DNA of 64,000 nucleotides from Lysobacter arvi (lineage in GTDB: Bacteria; Pseudomonadota; Gammaproteobacteria; Xanthomonadales; Xanthomonadaceae). The stretch's first letter is position 1; the number at the start of each line of letters is the position of its first letter. Shown one piece after another: positions 27,805 to 36,247 of this stretch. The notes beneath the pieces were generated by a model. The model was not told the origin of the DNA, searched no databases, and saw nothing but the letters and a program-made list of their open reading frames with translations. The translations under genes and the position numbers were made by a program. Where the stretch lies: contig JARUHG010000001.1 of assembly GCA_031216755.1 (NCBI GenBank), positions 186,001 through 250,000 on the forward strand, read 5' to 3'.

Positions 27805-28625
27805 ACGATGGCCCTCTCCTCCTGGGAGAGGGGTTGCGGTGAGGGGCGGGGGCACGCGACCGCGCTCACCTTCGCGATTCCCCACCTCGACGCATCTTGA
27901 AGATCAAGATGGATTCCAGCTTCCGCTGGAATGACGGAATGACGGGAAGGAGGGAAGGACGGGAACGAGGGAACGAGGGAACGACGGAACGCCGCACCTA
28001 AGCCCCTCTCCCCCCGGGAGAGGGGTTGAGGTGAGGGTCGGGACATGCGACCACGCTCGCGCTCGCGATGCCTCCGCCTCGACGCATCCCGAAGATCAAG
28101 ATGGATTCCAGCTTCCGCTGGAATGACGAAGTGGGGGGCGACGGAATGACGGGCACGACGGGAATGGGGGGAATGGCCGGGAGCGCCGCACTAAGCCCCT
28201 CTCCCCCCGGGAGAGGGGTTGGGGTGAGGGCCGGGGCACGCGACCACGCTCGCGCTCGCGATGCCCCCACCTCGACGCGTCTCGAAGATCAAGATGGATT
28301 CCAGCTTCCGCTGGAATGACGGAATGGCGGGAATGACAGGAACCAGGGAACCAGGGAACCAGGGAACGACGCACTAAGCCCCTATCCCTCCGGGAGAGGG
28401 GTTGGGGTGAGGGCCGGGACACGCGACCACGCTCGCGCTCGCGATGCCCCCACCTCGACGCATCTCGAAGGCCAAGATGATTCCAGCTTCCGCTGGAATG
28501 ACGAAACGGCGGGAATGGCGGGAACGAGGGAACGAGGGAACGAGGGAACGAGGGAACGAGGGAACGAGGGAACGAGGGAACGAGGGAAACGACGGGAGCG
28601 TCGCCTAAGCCCCTCTCCCCGACTC
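27805..28625. repeat. Array of four ~190-bp palindromic units
   Basis: Four units begin near 27810, 28003, 28195 and 28378, plus the first bases of a fifth at about 28605. Each has a CCCCTCTCC / GGAGAGGGG palindrome, then GTGAGGG..CGCGACC, a CTCGACGCAT stretch and a second palindrome ATTCCAGCTTCCGCTGGAAT, followed by a variable G/A-rich tail (GGAATGACGGGAA and similar). No open frame is plausible. The array fills the interval between the Sel1/2OG gene and icmF, so the icmF promoter lies at its right edge. Confidence 0.9.
28521..28584. repeat. 8-base microsatellite, eight copies
   Basis: GGAACGAG is repeated eight times in tandem without interruption at the tail of the last full palindromic unit. 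It is a candidate for slippage and length variation; shorter runs of the same motif end earlier units (about 27967 and 28340). Confidence 0.92.
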
Positions 28626-28705
28626 CCCGCTTCCGCGCCGCACAACGGGCCCCTAATCCCCCTCGGGCTACAATACGGATTCGATCGTTTCCGTATCTGA
28701 GCGCA

Positions 28706-31700
28706 ATGAGCACCCCCGCCAGCAACCTGCCCGACACCGCCCCCGAGACCACGCCGCTGCGGTTCGTCACCGCCGCCAGCCTGTTCGACGGGCACGACGC
28801 CGCCATCAACATCATGCGGCGCCTGATCCAGGGGCAGGGGGCGGAAGTCATCCACCTCGGCCACAACCGTTCGGTGGAGGACGTCGTCCGCGCCGCGCTG
28901 CAGGAGGACGCCGACGGCATCGCGCTGTCGTCCTACCAGGGCGGCCATGTCGAGTACTTCAAGTACATGGTCGACATGCTGAAGGAACGCGGCGCCGGCC
29001 ACATCCGCGTCTTCGGCGGCGGTGGCGGCACCATCACGCCGGAGGAAATCCGCGAACTGCAGGACTACGGCGTCGAGCGCATCTACCACCCCAACGACGG
29101 CATGCACATGGGGCTGGTGGCGATGATCGAGGACGTGGTGCGGCGTGCTTCGCATGCGCGGGACCAGGGGCCCGGGACCGGGGACCCGGGGAAAGCCGCG
29201 CATCGTCCTTCTCTTGATGACGAAATCGCGATCGGCCGCATGCTCTCGGCTATCGAAGAAGGCGTCTTTTCCGAACCCGAGCTCGATCACCTTCGCAAGC
29301 AGTGGAACCTCGCCGCAGGCACACGGGTCCCCAGCCCCGGGTCCCCGGTCCCGGCGATGCCCCCCGTCATCGGCATCACCGGCACCGGCGGCGCCGGCAA
29401 GTCCTCGGTCACCGATGAGCTGCTCAACCGGTTCCTCGCCAGCTTCCCGGAGATGCGCATCGCCGTGATCTCCGTCGACCCCACGCGTCGCCGCACCGGT
29501 GGCGCGCTGCTGGGCGACCGCATCCGCATGAACTCGCTGCGCAGCAAGCGCGTGTACATGCGTTCGATGGCCACGCGCCGCCAGCACGCCGCGACCAACA
29601 CCGTGCTGAAGGATTGCATCGGGTTCCTCAAGGGCCTGGGCTACGACCTGGTCATCGTCGAAACCGCGGGCATCGGCCAGTCGGATTCGGAGATCGTCGA
29701 TCTGGTCGACTTCCCGATGTACGTCATGACCAGCGACTTCGGCGCGCCGAGCCAGCTGGAGAAGATCGACATGCTCGACTTCGCCGAGCTCGTCGTGCTC
29801 AACAAGTTCGACAAGCGCGGCGCCGAAGACGCGCTGCGCGACGTGCGCAAGCAGTGGAAGCGCAACCGCGTCGCCTTCCAGACCAAGGACGAGGACATCC
29901 CGGTCTACCCGACCATCGCCAGCCAGTTCAACGACCCCGGCATCAGCTGGATGTTCGCGAACCTGTGCCGCCTGCTGCGCGAGAAGCTGCAGTTGCCGGC
30001 CGAAAAGTGGACGCCGGAGATCGACACCTCGCTGAAGGAACCGCGCGCCACCGTGCTCATTCCCGGCAGCCGCGTGCGTTACCTCGCGGAAATCGCCGAG
30101 CAGGGCCGCAACATCAACGCGCAGATCGAAACGCAGGCGGAGATCGCCGATCGCGCGCAGAGCTACTGGCAGTCGCTGAATGATCTTGGCGATGAAGCGC
30201 TGCCGGCCGCGCTGGATCTTTACAGCGGCGATGCCCTTGTAGGGCGGGTCGCGACCCGCCAGGAAGACGGAAGTGGCGCATCCGAAGGCCAGGGCGGTGG
30301 GTCACGACCCACCCTACAGATCGACAAGACCCTCCTCACGCTGCGCCAGCGCTACAACGACGCCGTGCAGTCGCTCACGTCCGAAGCGCTCAAGCTGCTG
30401 CGCGACTGGCCCGCGCGCCTGAAGTCCATCACCGACGACGTCAACGAATACCAGGTGCGCGACAAGACGATCCGCGTGGAGAACTATCGCGAATCGCTCA
30501 GCCACCAGAAGATCCCGAAGATCGCCGCGCCCACCTACAAGAGCTGGGGCGAACTGCTGACCTTCCTGCAGAAGGAAAACCTGCCGGGCTACTACCCGTA
30601 CACCGGCGGCGTGTATCCGTACCGCCGCACCGGCGAGGATCCCATCCGCATGTTCGCCGGCGAAGGTACGCCGGAGCGCACCAACCGCCGCTTCCATTAC
30701 CTGTCCGTCGGCCAGCCGGCCGCGCGCCTGTCCACCGCGTTCGACAGCGTCACGCTCTACGGCGAAGACCCCGCCGTGCGCCCGGACATCTTCGGCAAGA
30801 TCGGCAACTCCGGCGTCAATATCGCCACGCTGGACGACATGAAGAAGCTGTATTCCGGCTTCGACCTGTGCGCGCCGAGCACCTCGGTGTCGATGACCAT
30901 CAACGGCCCGGCGCCGATCATCCTGGCGATGTTCATGAACACCGCCATCGACCAGCAGGTCGAGAAGTACCTGCGCGCCGACGACGCGCGCTGGAACGAG
31001 GCGCACGACAGGATCGAAAAACTGTTCGAAGGCAAGAAGCGCCCCGAATACAGCGGCATGCTGCCCGAAGGCAACGACGGACTCGGCCTGGGCCTGCTGG
31101 GCGTGACCGGCGACCAGGTGGTCGATGCGGAAACCTACGCCAACATCAAGGCGCAGACGCTGGCCACCGTGCGCGGCACGGTGCAGGCCGACATCCTGAA
31201 AGAGGACCAGGCGCAGAACACCTGCATCTTCAGCACCGAGTTCGCCCTGCGCATGATGGGCGACATCCAGCAGTACTTCGTGGACAAGAACGTCCGCAAC
31301 TTCTACTCGGTGTCCATCAGCGGTTACCACATCGCCGAAGCCGGCGCGAACCCGATCAGCCAACTCGCCTTCACCCTGAGCAACGGCTTCACCATCGTGG
31401 AGTACTACCTCGCGCGCGGCATGAAGATCGACGACTTCGCGCCCAACCTGTCGTTCTTCTTCAGCAACGGCATGGACCCGGAATACACCGTCATCGGCCG
31501 CGTCGCCCGCCGCATCTGGGCGCGCGCCATGCGCGAGCGCTATGGCGCCTCCGCGCGCAGCCAGATGATGAAGTACCACATCCAGACCAGCGGCCGCTCG
31601 CTGCACGCGCAGGAAATCCAGTTCAACGACATCCGCACCACGCTGCAGGCGCTGTATGCGCTGTTCGACAACTGCAACAGCCTGCACACCAACGCGTACG

Positions 31701-32275
31701 ACGAAGCCATCACCACGCCGACCGAAGAAAGCGTGCGCCGCGCCGTCGCCATCCAGATGATCATCAACAAGGAACTGGGCCTCAACTTCAACGAGAACCC
31801 CTGGCAGGGCAGCTTCATCGTCGACAAGCTCACCGACATCGTCGAGGAAGCCGTCTACAAGGAATTCGAGGCCATCAGCGAACGCGGCGGCGTGCTGGGC
31901 GCCATGGACACCATGTACCAGCGCGGCAAGATCCAGGAAGAAAGCCTGTACTACGAGCACAAGAAGCACGACGGCAGCCTGCCGCTGATCGGCGTGAACA
32001 CCTTCCTGCCCAAGGACCACGGCGGCGACATCGTCACCGAGATCGAACTGATCCGCTCCACCGAAAGCGAAAAGGGCCAGCAGATCGAGAACGTCGCCGG
32101 CTACCAGGGCAACCGCAACGGCTACGCGCCCGAAGGCTTGAAGGCCCTACAGGCCACGGCCCGCGAGCGCCGGAATGTGTTTGCCAGTCTGATGGAGGCC
32201 GTCAAGACACACAGCCTCGGTCAGATCAGTCACGCCCTGTACGACGTGGGTGGGGAGTATCGGCGGAATATGTGA
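28706..32275 (+). CDS. icmF: Fused isobutyryl-CoA mutase with G-protein chaperone domain
   Basis: A 1189-residue adenosylcobalamin enzyme interconverting isobutyryl-CoA and butyryl-CoA. Domains in order: B12-binding (about 18-148) with His30 in LFDGHDAA; linker; MeaB-type GTPase with Walker [13 protein letters not shown] at 223-234; linker; TIM-barrel mutase (from about 550) with [18 protein letters not shown] and [16 protein letters not shown]. This order is unique to IcmF. It is about 90-100 residues longer than typical (about 1090). The excess includes repeat-encoded, Gly/Pro/Arg-rich segments at about 152-162, 206-217 and 511-538, in the two linkers. A TACAAT hexamer at 28669 may be its -10. 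A terminator follows. Confidence 0.93.
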   Translation: MSTPASNLPDTAPETTPLRFVTAASLFDGHDAAINIMRRLIQGQGAEVIHLGHNRSVEDVVRAALQEDADGIALSSYQGGHVEYFKYMVDMLKERGAGHIRVFGGGGGTITPEEIRELQDYGVERIYHPNDGMHMGLVAMIEDVVRRASHARDQGPGTGDPGKAAHRPSLDDEIAIGRMLSAIEEGVFSEPELDHLRKQWNLAAGTRVPSPGSPVPAMPPVIGITGTGGAGKSSVTDELLNRFLASFPEMRIAVISVDPTRRRTGGALLGDRIRMNSLRSKRVYMRSMATRRQHAATNTVLKDCIGFLKGLGYDLVIVETAGIGQSDSEIVDLVDFPMYVMTSDFGAPSQLEKIDMLDFAELVVLNKFDKRGAEDALRDVRKQWKRNRVAFQTKDEDIPVYPTIASQFNDPGISWMFANLCRLLREKLQLPAEKWTPEIDTSLKEPRATVLIPGSRVRYLAEIAEQGRNINAQIETQAEIADRAQSYWQSLNDLGDEALPAALDLYSGDALVGRVATRQEDGSGASEGQGGGSRPTLQIDKTLLTLRQRYNDAVQSLTSEALKLLRDWPARLKSITDDVNEYQVRDKTIRVENYRESLSHQKIPKIAAPTYKSWGELLTFLQKENLPGYYPYTGGVYPYRRTGEDPIRMFAGEGTPERTNRRFHYLSVGQPAARLSTAFDSVTLYGEDPAVRPDIFGKIGNSGVNIATLDDMKKLYSGFDLCAPSTSVSMTINGPAPIILAMFMNTAIDQQVEKYLRADDARWNEAHDRIEKLFEGKKRPEYSGMLPEGNDGLGLGLLGVTGDQVVDAETYANIKAQTLATVRGTVQADILKEDQAQNTCIFSTEFALRMMGDIQQYFVDKNVRNFYSVSISGYHIAEAGANPISQLAFTLSNGFTIVEYYLARGMKIDDFAPNLSFFFSNGMDPEYTVIGRVARRIWARAMRERYGASARSQMMKYHIQTSGRSLHAQEIQFNDIRTTLQALYALFDNCNSLHTNAYDEAITTPTEESVRRAVAIQMIINKELGLNFNENPWQGSFIVDKLTDIVEEAVYKEFEAISERGGVLGAMDTMYQRGKIQEESLYYEHKKHDGSLPLIGVNTFLPKDHGGDIVTEIELIRSTESEKGQQIENVAGYQGNRNGYAPEGLKALQATARERRNVFASLMEAVKTHSLGQISHALYDVGGEYRRNM
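29159..29355. repeat. Paired inverted GC-rich repeats inside icmF (first linker)
   Basis: Arms at 29159-29191 and 29323-29355, built of GGGACCGGGGACCCGGGG and its complement, lie in the B12-to-GTPase linker. They are translated as [13 protein letters not shown] and [16 protein letters not shown]. The right arm is almost identical to the one at 3293-3324. The sequence between the arms ([18 protein letters not shown]) looks like the native linker. Confidence 0.85.
30238..30318. repeat. 81-bp in-frame REP-doublet insertion inside icmF (second linker)
   Basis: Two palindromes, GTAGGGCGGGTCGCGACCC and GGTGGGTCACGACCCACC, form an element with perfect outer ends TGTAGGG / CCCTACA. It is exactly 27 codons, so the frame is kept. 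It encodes the low-complexity stretch [20 protein letters not shown] in the GTPase-to-mutase linker. GTAG at the 5' end is the usual RAYT-type REP start. Confidence 0.88.
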
Positions 32276-32289
32276 CTTGCCGGACATCA

Positions 32290-32313
32290 GAAGGCCCGCT
32301 TCGGCGGGCCTTC
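32290..32313 (+). terminator. icmF terminator
   Basis: GAAGGCCCGC, a 4-base loop and GGCGGGCCTTC followed by ATTTTCT lie 15 bases after the icmF stop. Confidence 0.85.
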
Positions 32314-32429
32314 ATTTTCTGTGCTTCCTGTCGATACACTCGGCGACGGTCCGTGGTCGAGGCAGTAGCAAATTCTGTCGCATCGAGGATCAAGTCAGGA
32401 CGTTCTTAGCTATTTGAGGGGCATCGGAT

Positions 32430-33500
32430 ATGGGACTGCCACATCGCGTCATAACGCTTTACAACCACAAGGGCGGGGTCTCAAAGACAACGACAACATT
32501 CAATCTCGCGGGATTTCTTGCTAGAACTGGAAAGCGTGTGCTGATGATTGACGCGGATCCTCAGTGCAATCTTACGCAGATTGCTCTTGCATCAATCATC
32601 GACGAGCGCGATCGGGAGAGCGTCGAGAAGAATGAGGTGGTTGAGTTGCCTGGTACTTCGGTGCTTGATGCTCTGAACCAAAGAATTCGAGGCGATGTTG
32701 CGTTCATCGATATCGAGCAGATTCAACTTAATGAAGTTGATGAGAATCTACTTCTGCTTCGTGGATCAGTCGATCTGAGCTCAATTGAGGATGATTTGGC
32801 GGAGGCGCACGTTCAGCGAATGACTCAAAGAACGAACCTGATGCGCACCTATGTCGCAGTGGGTGACTTTGTCACCCGGCTTGCAGAGAAGTATCGATGC
32901 GACTACGTCTTTATTGACGTCGGTCCAAGTTCTGGAGCTCTTACCAGGGCGTTCTTCTTGGCGGCAGATCATTTCTTTGTTCCCGCAGCGCCCGATCGTT
33001 TCAACGTGCAAGCGGTTAGCACATTGTCTCGCATCGTCGAGCGTTGGATCGCTGAACACAGGCAGGCTGTACCATCGTACGCTGCCGTCGGGCTGCCAGT
33101 GAAGCATGGTGCCCCATCATTTCTAGGGCTGATCGTTCAAGCATTCAAGATCTACAAGGGGCAGCCGAAGCCGGCGTTCAAGCTTTGGCAAACAAGACTC
33201 CCAGTTGAAGTGAAGAATAAGCTTAGGCCGGTTCTCCGCAAGCGCGAAGAAGGCCTTTACCTCCCGGGTGGATTAAAAGAGGTTGCTGTTTCCATTCCAG
33301 ATTTCGGACAGCTCGCACCTCTCATGCAAGAGGTAGGCAAAGCTGTTTTTGCTTTGAGTCAGGAGGATACGGCTCGCATCTCTGAGAGCGGGAAGCCTTG
33401 GGTAGGCAACAACTGGACGAACGCAGTCGAACGGATGGAATCCTATCGAAAGTGCTTTGAACAATTAGCGGATATTCTGAATACGGTGCGAAAGAAATGA
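32430..33500 (+). CDS. ParA/MinD-type ATPase of an accessory two-gene module
   Basis: A 356-residue P-loop ATPase. The deviant Walker A reads HKGGVSKTTTTFN at 13-25 with both Lys14 and Lys19; Walker A-prime is LMIDADPQCNLTQ; Walker B is YVFIDVGPSSG. It lacks an N-terminal DNA-binding domain and no ParB gene or parS array follows, so plasmid partition is unlikely. Codon use and GC (about half) are clearly lower than in neighbours, suggesting transfer. GAGGGG at 32416 is the ribosome-binding site. Its stop overlaps the start of the next gene (ATGA), so the products probably work together. Cytoplasmic; specific role unknown. Confidence 0.85.
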   Translation: MGLPHRVITLYNHKGGVSKTTTTFNLAGFLARTGKRVLMIDADPQCNLTQIALASIIDERDRESVEKNEVVELPGTSVLDALNQRIRGDVAFIDIEQIQLNEVDENLLLLRGSVDLSSIEDDLAEAHVQRMTQRTNLMRTYVAVGDFVTRLAEKYRCDYVFIDVGPSSGALTRAFFLAADHFFVPAAPDRFNVQAVSTLSRIVERWIAEHRQAVPSYAAVGLPVKHGAPSFLGLIVQAFKIYKGQPKPAFKLWQTRLPVEVKNKLRPVLRKREEGLYLPGGLKEVAVSIPDFGQLAPLMQEVGKAVFALSQEDTARISESGKPWVGNNWTNAVERMESYRKCFEQLADILNTVRKK

Positions 33501-34189
33501 CGTCCGCTGTCTTTGAGCAGTCGTATGTCGCATTCCTCGATGTGCTCGGATTCTCAGAGATGGTCGATCGAGCTGTATCTCAGCCGGAGGCGGATGAGCT
33601 TAATCGGCTGTACAGATGTCATATCGCGGCGCGGAACTTGGCGGCGGCCGATCGCGAGCTCAGCATTATTCAGTTCTCGGATTCGGTAGTAATCAGTCGG
33701 CCGTACGATCCCTCTCAGTTTTCATCATTCATCAAGATGGTGGCGGACTATCAGCGCTTGTTGCTTTCGGAGCGGATCCTTTGTCGTGGAGGAGTGTCTC
33801 GTGGACCGCACTATGCTAAGGAAGCATTTGTGATGAGCGCAGGGCTTATAGACGCATATCTCCTGGAAAGTAGGCGCGCGCGTTACCCTCGGGTCATCGT
33901 TTCGGAGGATCTTCTCAAGCTGGTTGGATCGAAGTTCATCCGCAAGAGCCCGCTACTCCAAGAAGACGACGGCGTCGTCTTCGTTGACTTCCTTCGTGGT
34001 GGACGCTCGCGAGAGAAGCAGCGACTTGCCGACGCCGCGCGACAGTGCATCACGACCTGCAGGGAGCATGCGAGTTCGTCGGTTTTGGAGAAGGGTGTAT
34101 GGCTTGCGGCGTATACGGATGCCGCGCTAGGCACCACTTTGAGTCTCGAACGCTTTGGTTCACCGGACTGGGCCTCCTTTGACATATGA
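33497..34189 (+). CDS. Protein with class III nucleotidyl-cyclase-like motifs
   Basis: A 230-residue protein of unknown function. VAFLDVLGFSEMV (11-23) matches the first strand of class III cyclases (FxDIxGFT), with Asp15 in the metal position; IIQFSDSVVIS (57-67) matches the hairpin that carries the second metal Asp, here Asp62 with Ser replacing the usual Gly. CRGGVSRG (96-103) resembles the RxGIHxG strand. The canonical transition-state Asn/Arg pair is not evident, so it may be a degenerate or divergent cyclase. It is translationally coupled to the ParA-type gene and shares its low GC. Fold assignment is from motif spacing; activity is inference. Confidence 0.65.
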   Translation: MTSAVFEQSYVAFLDVLGFSEMVDRAVSQPEADELNRLYRCHIAARNLAAADRELSIIQFSDSVVISRPYDPSQFSSFIKMVADYQRLLLSERILCRGGVSRGPHYAKEAFVMSAGLIDAYLLESRRARYPRVIVSEDLLKLVGSKFIRKSPLLQEDDGVVFVDFLRGGRSREKQRLADAARQCITTCREHASSSVLEKGVWLAAYTDAALGTTLSLERFGSPDWASFDI

Positions 34190-34276
34190 AAGTGTCGCCC
34201 GTTTGAGTGTGTCGTTGGTTGAGCCGGCGTTGCCTCCGATGCGCAATTCGCTTCGCGTATTTGCCCTAGGATTTTA

Positions 34277-34885
34277 CTACTTGCCTTCTATAGCCCGTAG
34301 GGCGCAATAACATTGCGCCGCTTCTCCATCGGAACGCGGCGCGAACCGCTCATCAATCATCAAACGGCATACTCGCAACCCGCGTCTCATCTGCCAGTCA
34401 GCCGGATAGATACCCTCAGCCACCAGACTGTAGAACGTCGAGTAGGGCCAATCCGCGATTCGCTGCACCAAGCCGTGCTTGAGCGGGTTGATATGCACGT
34501 AATCCATATGGGCGCGGTAGTCGGCTTCGTCGCGGATCAGGTGCTCCCAATAGCGGCGTTGCCAGATGCCACGCTCACCGCGACGGACACGCACCGCCGA
34601 GCGGTACTCGGCCTTCGGCAATCCTTTCGAGAAGCCGCCCTTGATCAACCGCCATCGTCTCGGGAAGTCGGTATCGCCGTGAGGAAGTTCGATCACGCAA
34701 TGCAAGTGGTCGAGTAGAACGACCCAGCCGTGGATACGGAACGGATGCCGGGCCATCACGCCCGCCACAACACGACGTAGCAGGTCGATCTCGCGAACGA
34801 GCAGGTTGTTCCCGCGCCGATTCAATAGCGCCACGGTGAAGAACCAGGTGCCGCCCGGGCTCCATGCGCGGCGATAGTTGGACAT
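34277..34885 (-). CDS. REP-associated tyrosine transposase (RAYT)
   Basis: A 202-residue Y1 (HUH-like) transposase of the IS200-related TnpA_REP family. The metal-binding HxH is in LLDHLHCVIELP; the N-terminus YRRAWSPGGTWFFTVAL and the block GIWQRRYWEHLIRDEADYRAHMDYVH (split as GIWQRRYWEHLIRDE and ADYRAHMDYVH), then INPLKHGLV, are hallmarks; the catalytic Tyr is in the ADYRAHMDYVHINP region. The start ATG at 34885 gives MSNYRRAW. REP palindromes flank it on both sides. These proteins nick and mobilise REP/REPIN elements and are normally single-copy and vertically kept. It is the likely source of REPs elsewhere in the window. Confidence 0.93.
   Translation of the reverse strand: MSNYRRAWSPGGTWFFTVALLNRRGNNLLVREIDLLRRVVAGVMARHPFRIHGWVVLLDHLHCVIELPHGDTDFPRRWRLIKGGFSKGLPKAEYRSAVRVRRGERGIWQRRYWEHLIRDEADYRAHMDYVHINPLKHGLVQRIADWPYSTFYSLVAEGIYPADWQMRRGLRVCRLMIDERFAPRSDGEAAQCYCALRAIEGK
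34301..34319. repeat. REP palindrome at the RAYT 3' side
   Basis: GGCGCAAT-AAC-ATTGCGCC, preceded by CCGTAG (34296-34300), forms a hairpin with a GTAG 5' foot, the typical recognition layout for RAYTs. It overlaps the last codons of the RAYT frame. Confidence 0.85.
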
Positions 34886-34923
34886 GGTCGTTCCTCGACG
34901 ATGTGGGACGGTGTTGTGAGGCG

Positions 34924-34963
34924 GTAGGGCGCGGTGCAATGCGCTTCGCTTATTGCACCCTAC
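34924..34963. repeat. REP palindrome at the RAYT 5' side
   Basis: GTAGGG..GGTGCAAT and ATTGCACCCTAC flank the 13-base core GCGCTTCGCTTAT. The same core occurs in reverse complement in the REP at 35652-35680, showing one family. It lies just upstream of the RAYT start. Confidence 0.85.
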
Positions 34964-35078
34964 GATTCACTCTACGATTCACTCGAATCGGGCGGGCTGC
35001 GACTAAGGCGCATTGCCCACCCGCACTCGCCCCAACAAACTCGCCCTCAAGGAGAGTCGAAGCTCCTCAAGTAGCGGT

Positions 35079-35105
35079 AACCCGCCACCGAATCACAGGC
35101 GGGTT
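35079..35105 (+). terminator. Isolated terminator-like hairpin
   Basis: AACCCGCC and GGCGGGTT form an 8-base stem around an 11-base loop, followed by TTCTTAT. It sits about 175 bases upstream of the small gene at 35281 with no gene ending nearby. It could be an attenuator in that gene's leader or a remnant. Confidence 0.5.
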
Positions 35106-35280
35106 TCTTATGCCCCGATTCCTGGGCAGTGTCCGACGCAAGATGATCCGCGTCGGGAGGGCGGCTAATACAACACCTCGCAAGAGGGAATACGCCCGCC
35201 GACTACTTGCGGCTTCGAACCTCCCGACACCTTGCGCCGAATCCCCGGCGCAAGCCCGGCTGGTTTGCTGGAGACCCCGC

Positions 35281-35535
35281 ATGAGCAAGGACACGCCTTC
35301 CATCCCCGCCGCCTTCCGCGGCTACCTGCTGCCCCGTTGCGCCCACGACTCGCTGATCCAGACCCGCGATCAGCTCCGCCTGCTGGCGCAGTTCACCGAA
35401 GCGCGCAGCGAATCGTCCGAGTACATCGTCATTCCGCCGGACGCGCTCTCCGAATTGTTCGAGCGCACGGCGTCGTATGTGGACGATGCGTTGTCGGTTG
35501 CCGTGCTGCACGGGGCGGATGCTGAGCCTGCGTGA
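35281..35535 (+). CDS. XAC0095-like small protein
   Basis: An 84-residue cytoplasmic protein, IPAAFRGYLLPRCAHDSLIQ... then VIPPDALSELFERTASYVDDAL, which resembles the XAC0095 family of small xanthomonad proteins of unknown function, from memory. It has no membrane segment. CTGGAGA just before ATG is a good ribosome-binding site and decides the start, although the frame stays open further upstream. A degenerate partial copy of its C-terminal third lies 220 bases downstream, so the locus has been duplicated and partly lost. Confidence 0.7.
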   Translation: MSKDTPSIPAAFRGYLLPRCAHDSLIQTRDQLRLLAQFTEARSESSEYIVIPPDALSELFERTASYVDDALSVAVLHGADAEPA

Positions 35536-35562
35536 TGGGCTGACGTGAGTGTTACGAGCCTG

Positions 35563-35680
35563 GTTCCCGGCTTTGGCCGGGATGACGGTGGGGGTACGGC
35601 AGCAAAGCGGCGACGACGTCGGTAGGGAGGCGCATCAGCGACGCCGCGTTTGTAGCCCGGATAAGCGAAGCGCACCCGGG
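35563..35680. repeat. Intergenic REP-like palindromes
   Basis: TTCCCGGCTTTGGCCGGGATGAC (35566-35588; arms CCCGGC / GCCGGG) and GTAGCCCGG..CACCCGGG (35652-35680) are two different palindromes. The first recurs at about 37988; the second shares the ATAAGCGAAGCGC core with the RAYT-flanking REP. Confidence 0.75.
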
Positions 35681-35758
35681 TTGACCTTCCCGCTAGCGTC
35701 AATCCTGAGTGCACTCGGGTGCGAGCTTCGCCCTTACTTGGGTTGCAAACTCTCGCTT

Positions 35759-35836
35759 GCCGAACGCACCGCATCTTATGTGGACGATCGGTTGTCCCTC
35801 GTCGTTCACGACGACCGCGATTTCGAAGACGCGTAA
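35759..35836 (+). pseudogene. C-terminal fragment of an XAC0095-like gene
   Basis: The frame reads AERTASYVDDRLSLVVHDDRDFEDA, given here as AERTASYVDDRLSL and VVHDDRDFEDA before TAA. It parallels FERTASYVDDALSVAVLHG of the intact gene at 35281-35535. Upstream sequence in this frame does not resemble the N-terminal two-thirds and has no start with a ribosome-binding site, so this is a remnant of a duplication or of an older copy. Confidence 0.65.
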
Positions 35837-36080
35837 GCCACACCGGCCTACCTCCTTAGCGGCACTTGAAGTGCCGGCTTCTGGCCGCGTGATCAGCCGA
35901 GCGTTTGCGCAGGGAATTCCGTCGAAACGCCCGAAATGTACGTGTTCTGGTTTGCGCGATTCGCGACATCCGTCGAATGTCTTTGCCGTGCGAGCGAACT
36001 TGCGCGAGCTGCACGTCCCGCTACTGCTTGTGCGCCGCCGAAAGGTCGGCATTCCTAATCATTAGACAGATGGAGATGTC

Positions 36081-36188
36081 ATGAAGCACCTGATCAGCTC
36101 GTTCCTCGCAATGTTCCAGGCTCCGGCTTCAGTCACGGCGGGTGGCCCGCAAGCAACTGCTTTCGAGTGCGTCTGCTTCGCTTGGTGA
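36081..36188 (+). CDS. Candidate short peptide with a C-terminal CVCFAW
   Basis: A 35-residue frame not found by length-limited gene finding. It starts MKHLISSFLAMFQ, has a Gly/Pro-containing middle and ends ATAFECVCFAW-stop. GGAG at 36072 lies 5 bases before the ATG, a good ribosome-binding site. The leader-like amphipathic N-terminus and a short core with two Cys, two Phe and a terminal Trp recall precursor peptides of modified natural products. It lies just upstream of two coupled genes for an exported protein and an acyltransferase-like protein. No known maturase gene is adjacent, so precursor status is inference. Confidence 0.45.
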   Translation: MKHLISSFLAMFQAPASVTAGGPQATAFECVCFAW

Positions 36189-36247
36189 TTCACATGGCGC
36201 CCTCTGGTTTTCAGAGGGCGCCCTTACCCAGGGATGAAGAAGTGAGC

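Noticed and set aside
27805..28625. CRISPR-like array
   Set aside because: Repeat period is about 190 bases, repeats hold internal palindromes of two kinds, and the intervals are related low-complexity tails rather than unique 30-base spacers; no cas genes are present.
28407..28700. Frame encoding repeated GTRERGNE peptides
   Set aside because: This is the translation of the GGAACGAG microsatellite and palindromes; no start signal.
29145..29360. Frameshift or assembly error in icmF
   Set aside because: The frame stays open through all repeat segments, and flanking domains on both sides are intact and in one frame.
32430..33500. Plasmid-type ParA partition gene marking an integrated plasmid
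   Set aside because: No parB, parS-like iterons, replication or transfer genes follow; the partner is a cyclase-like gene.
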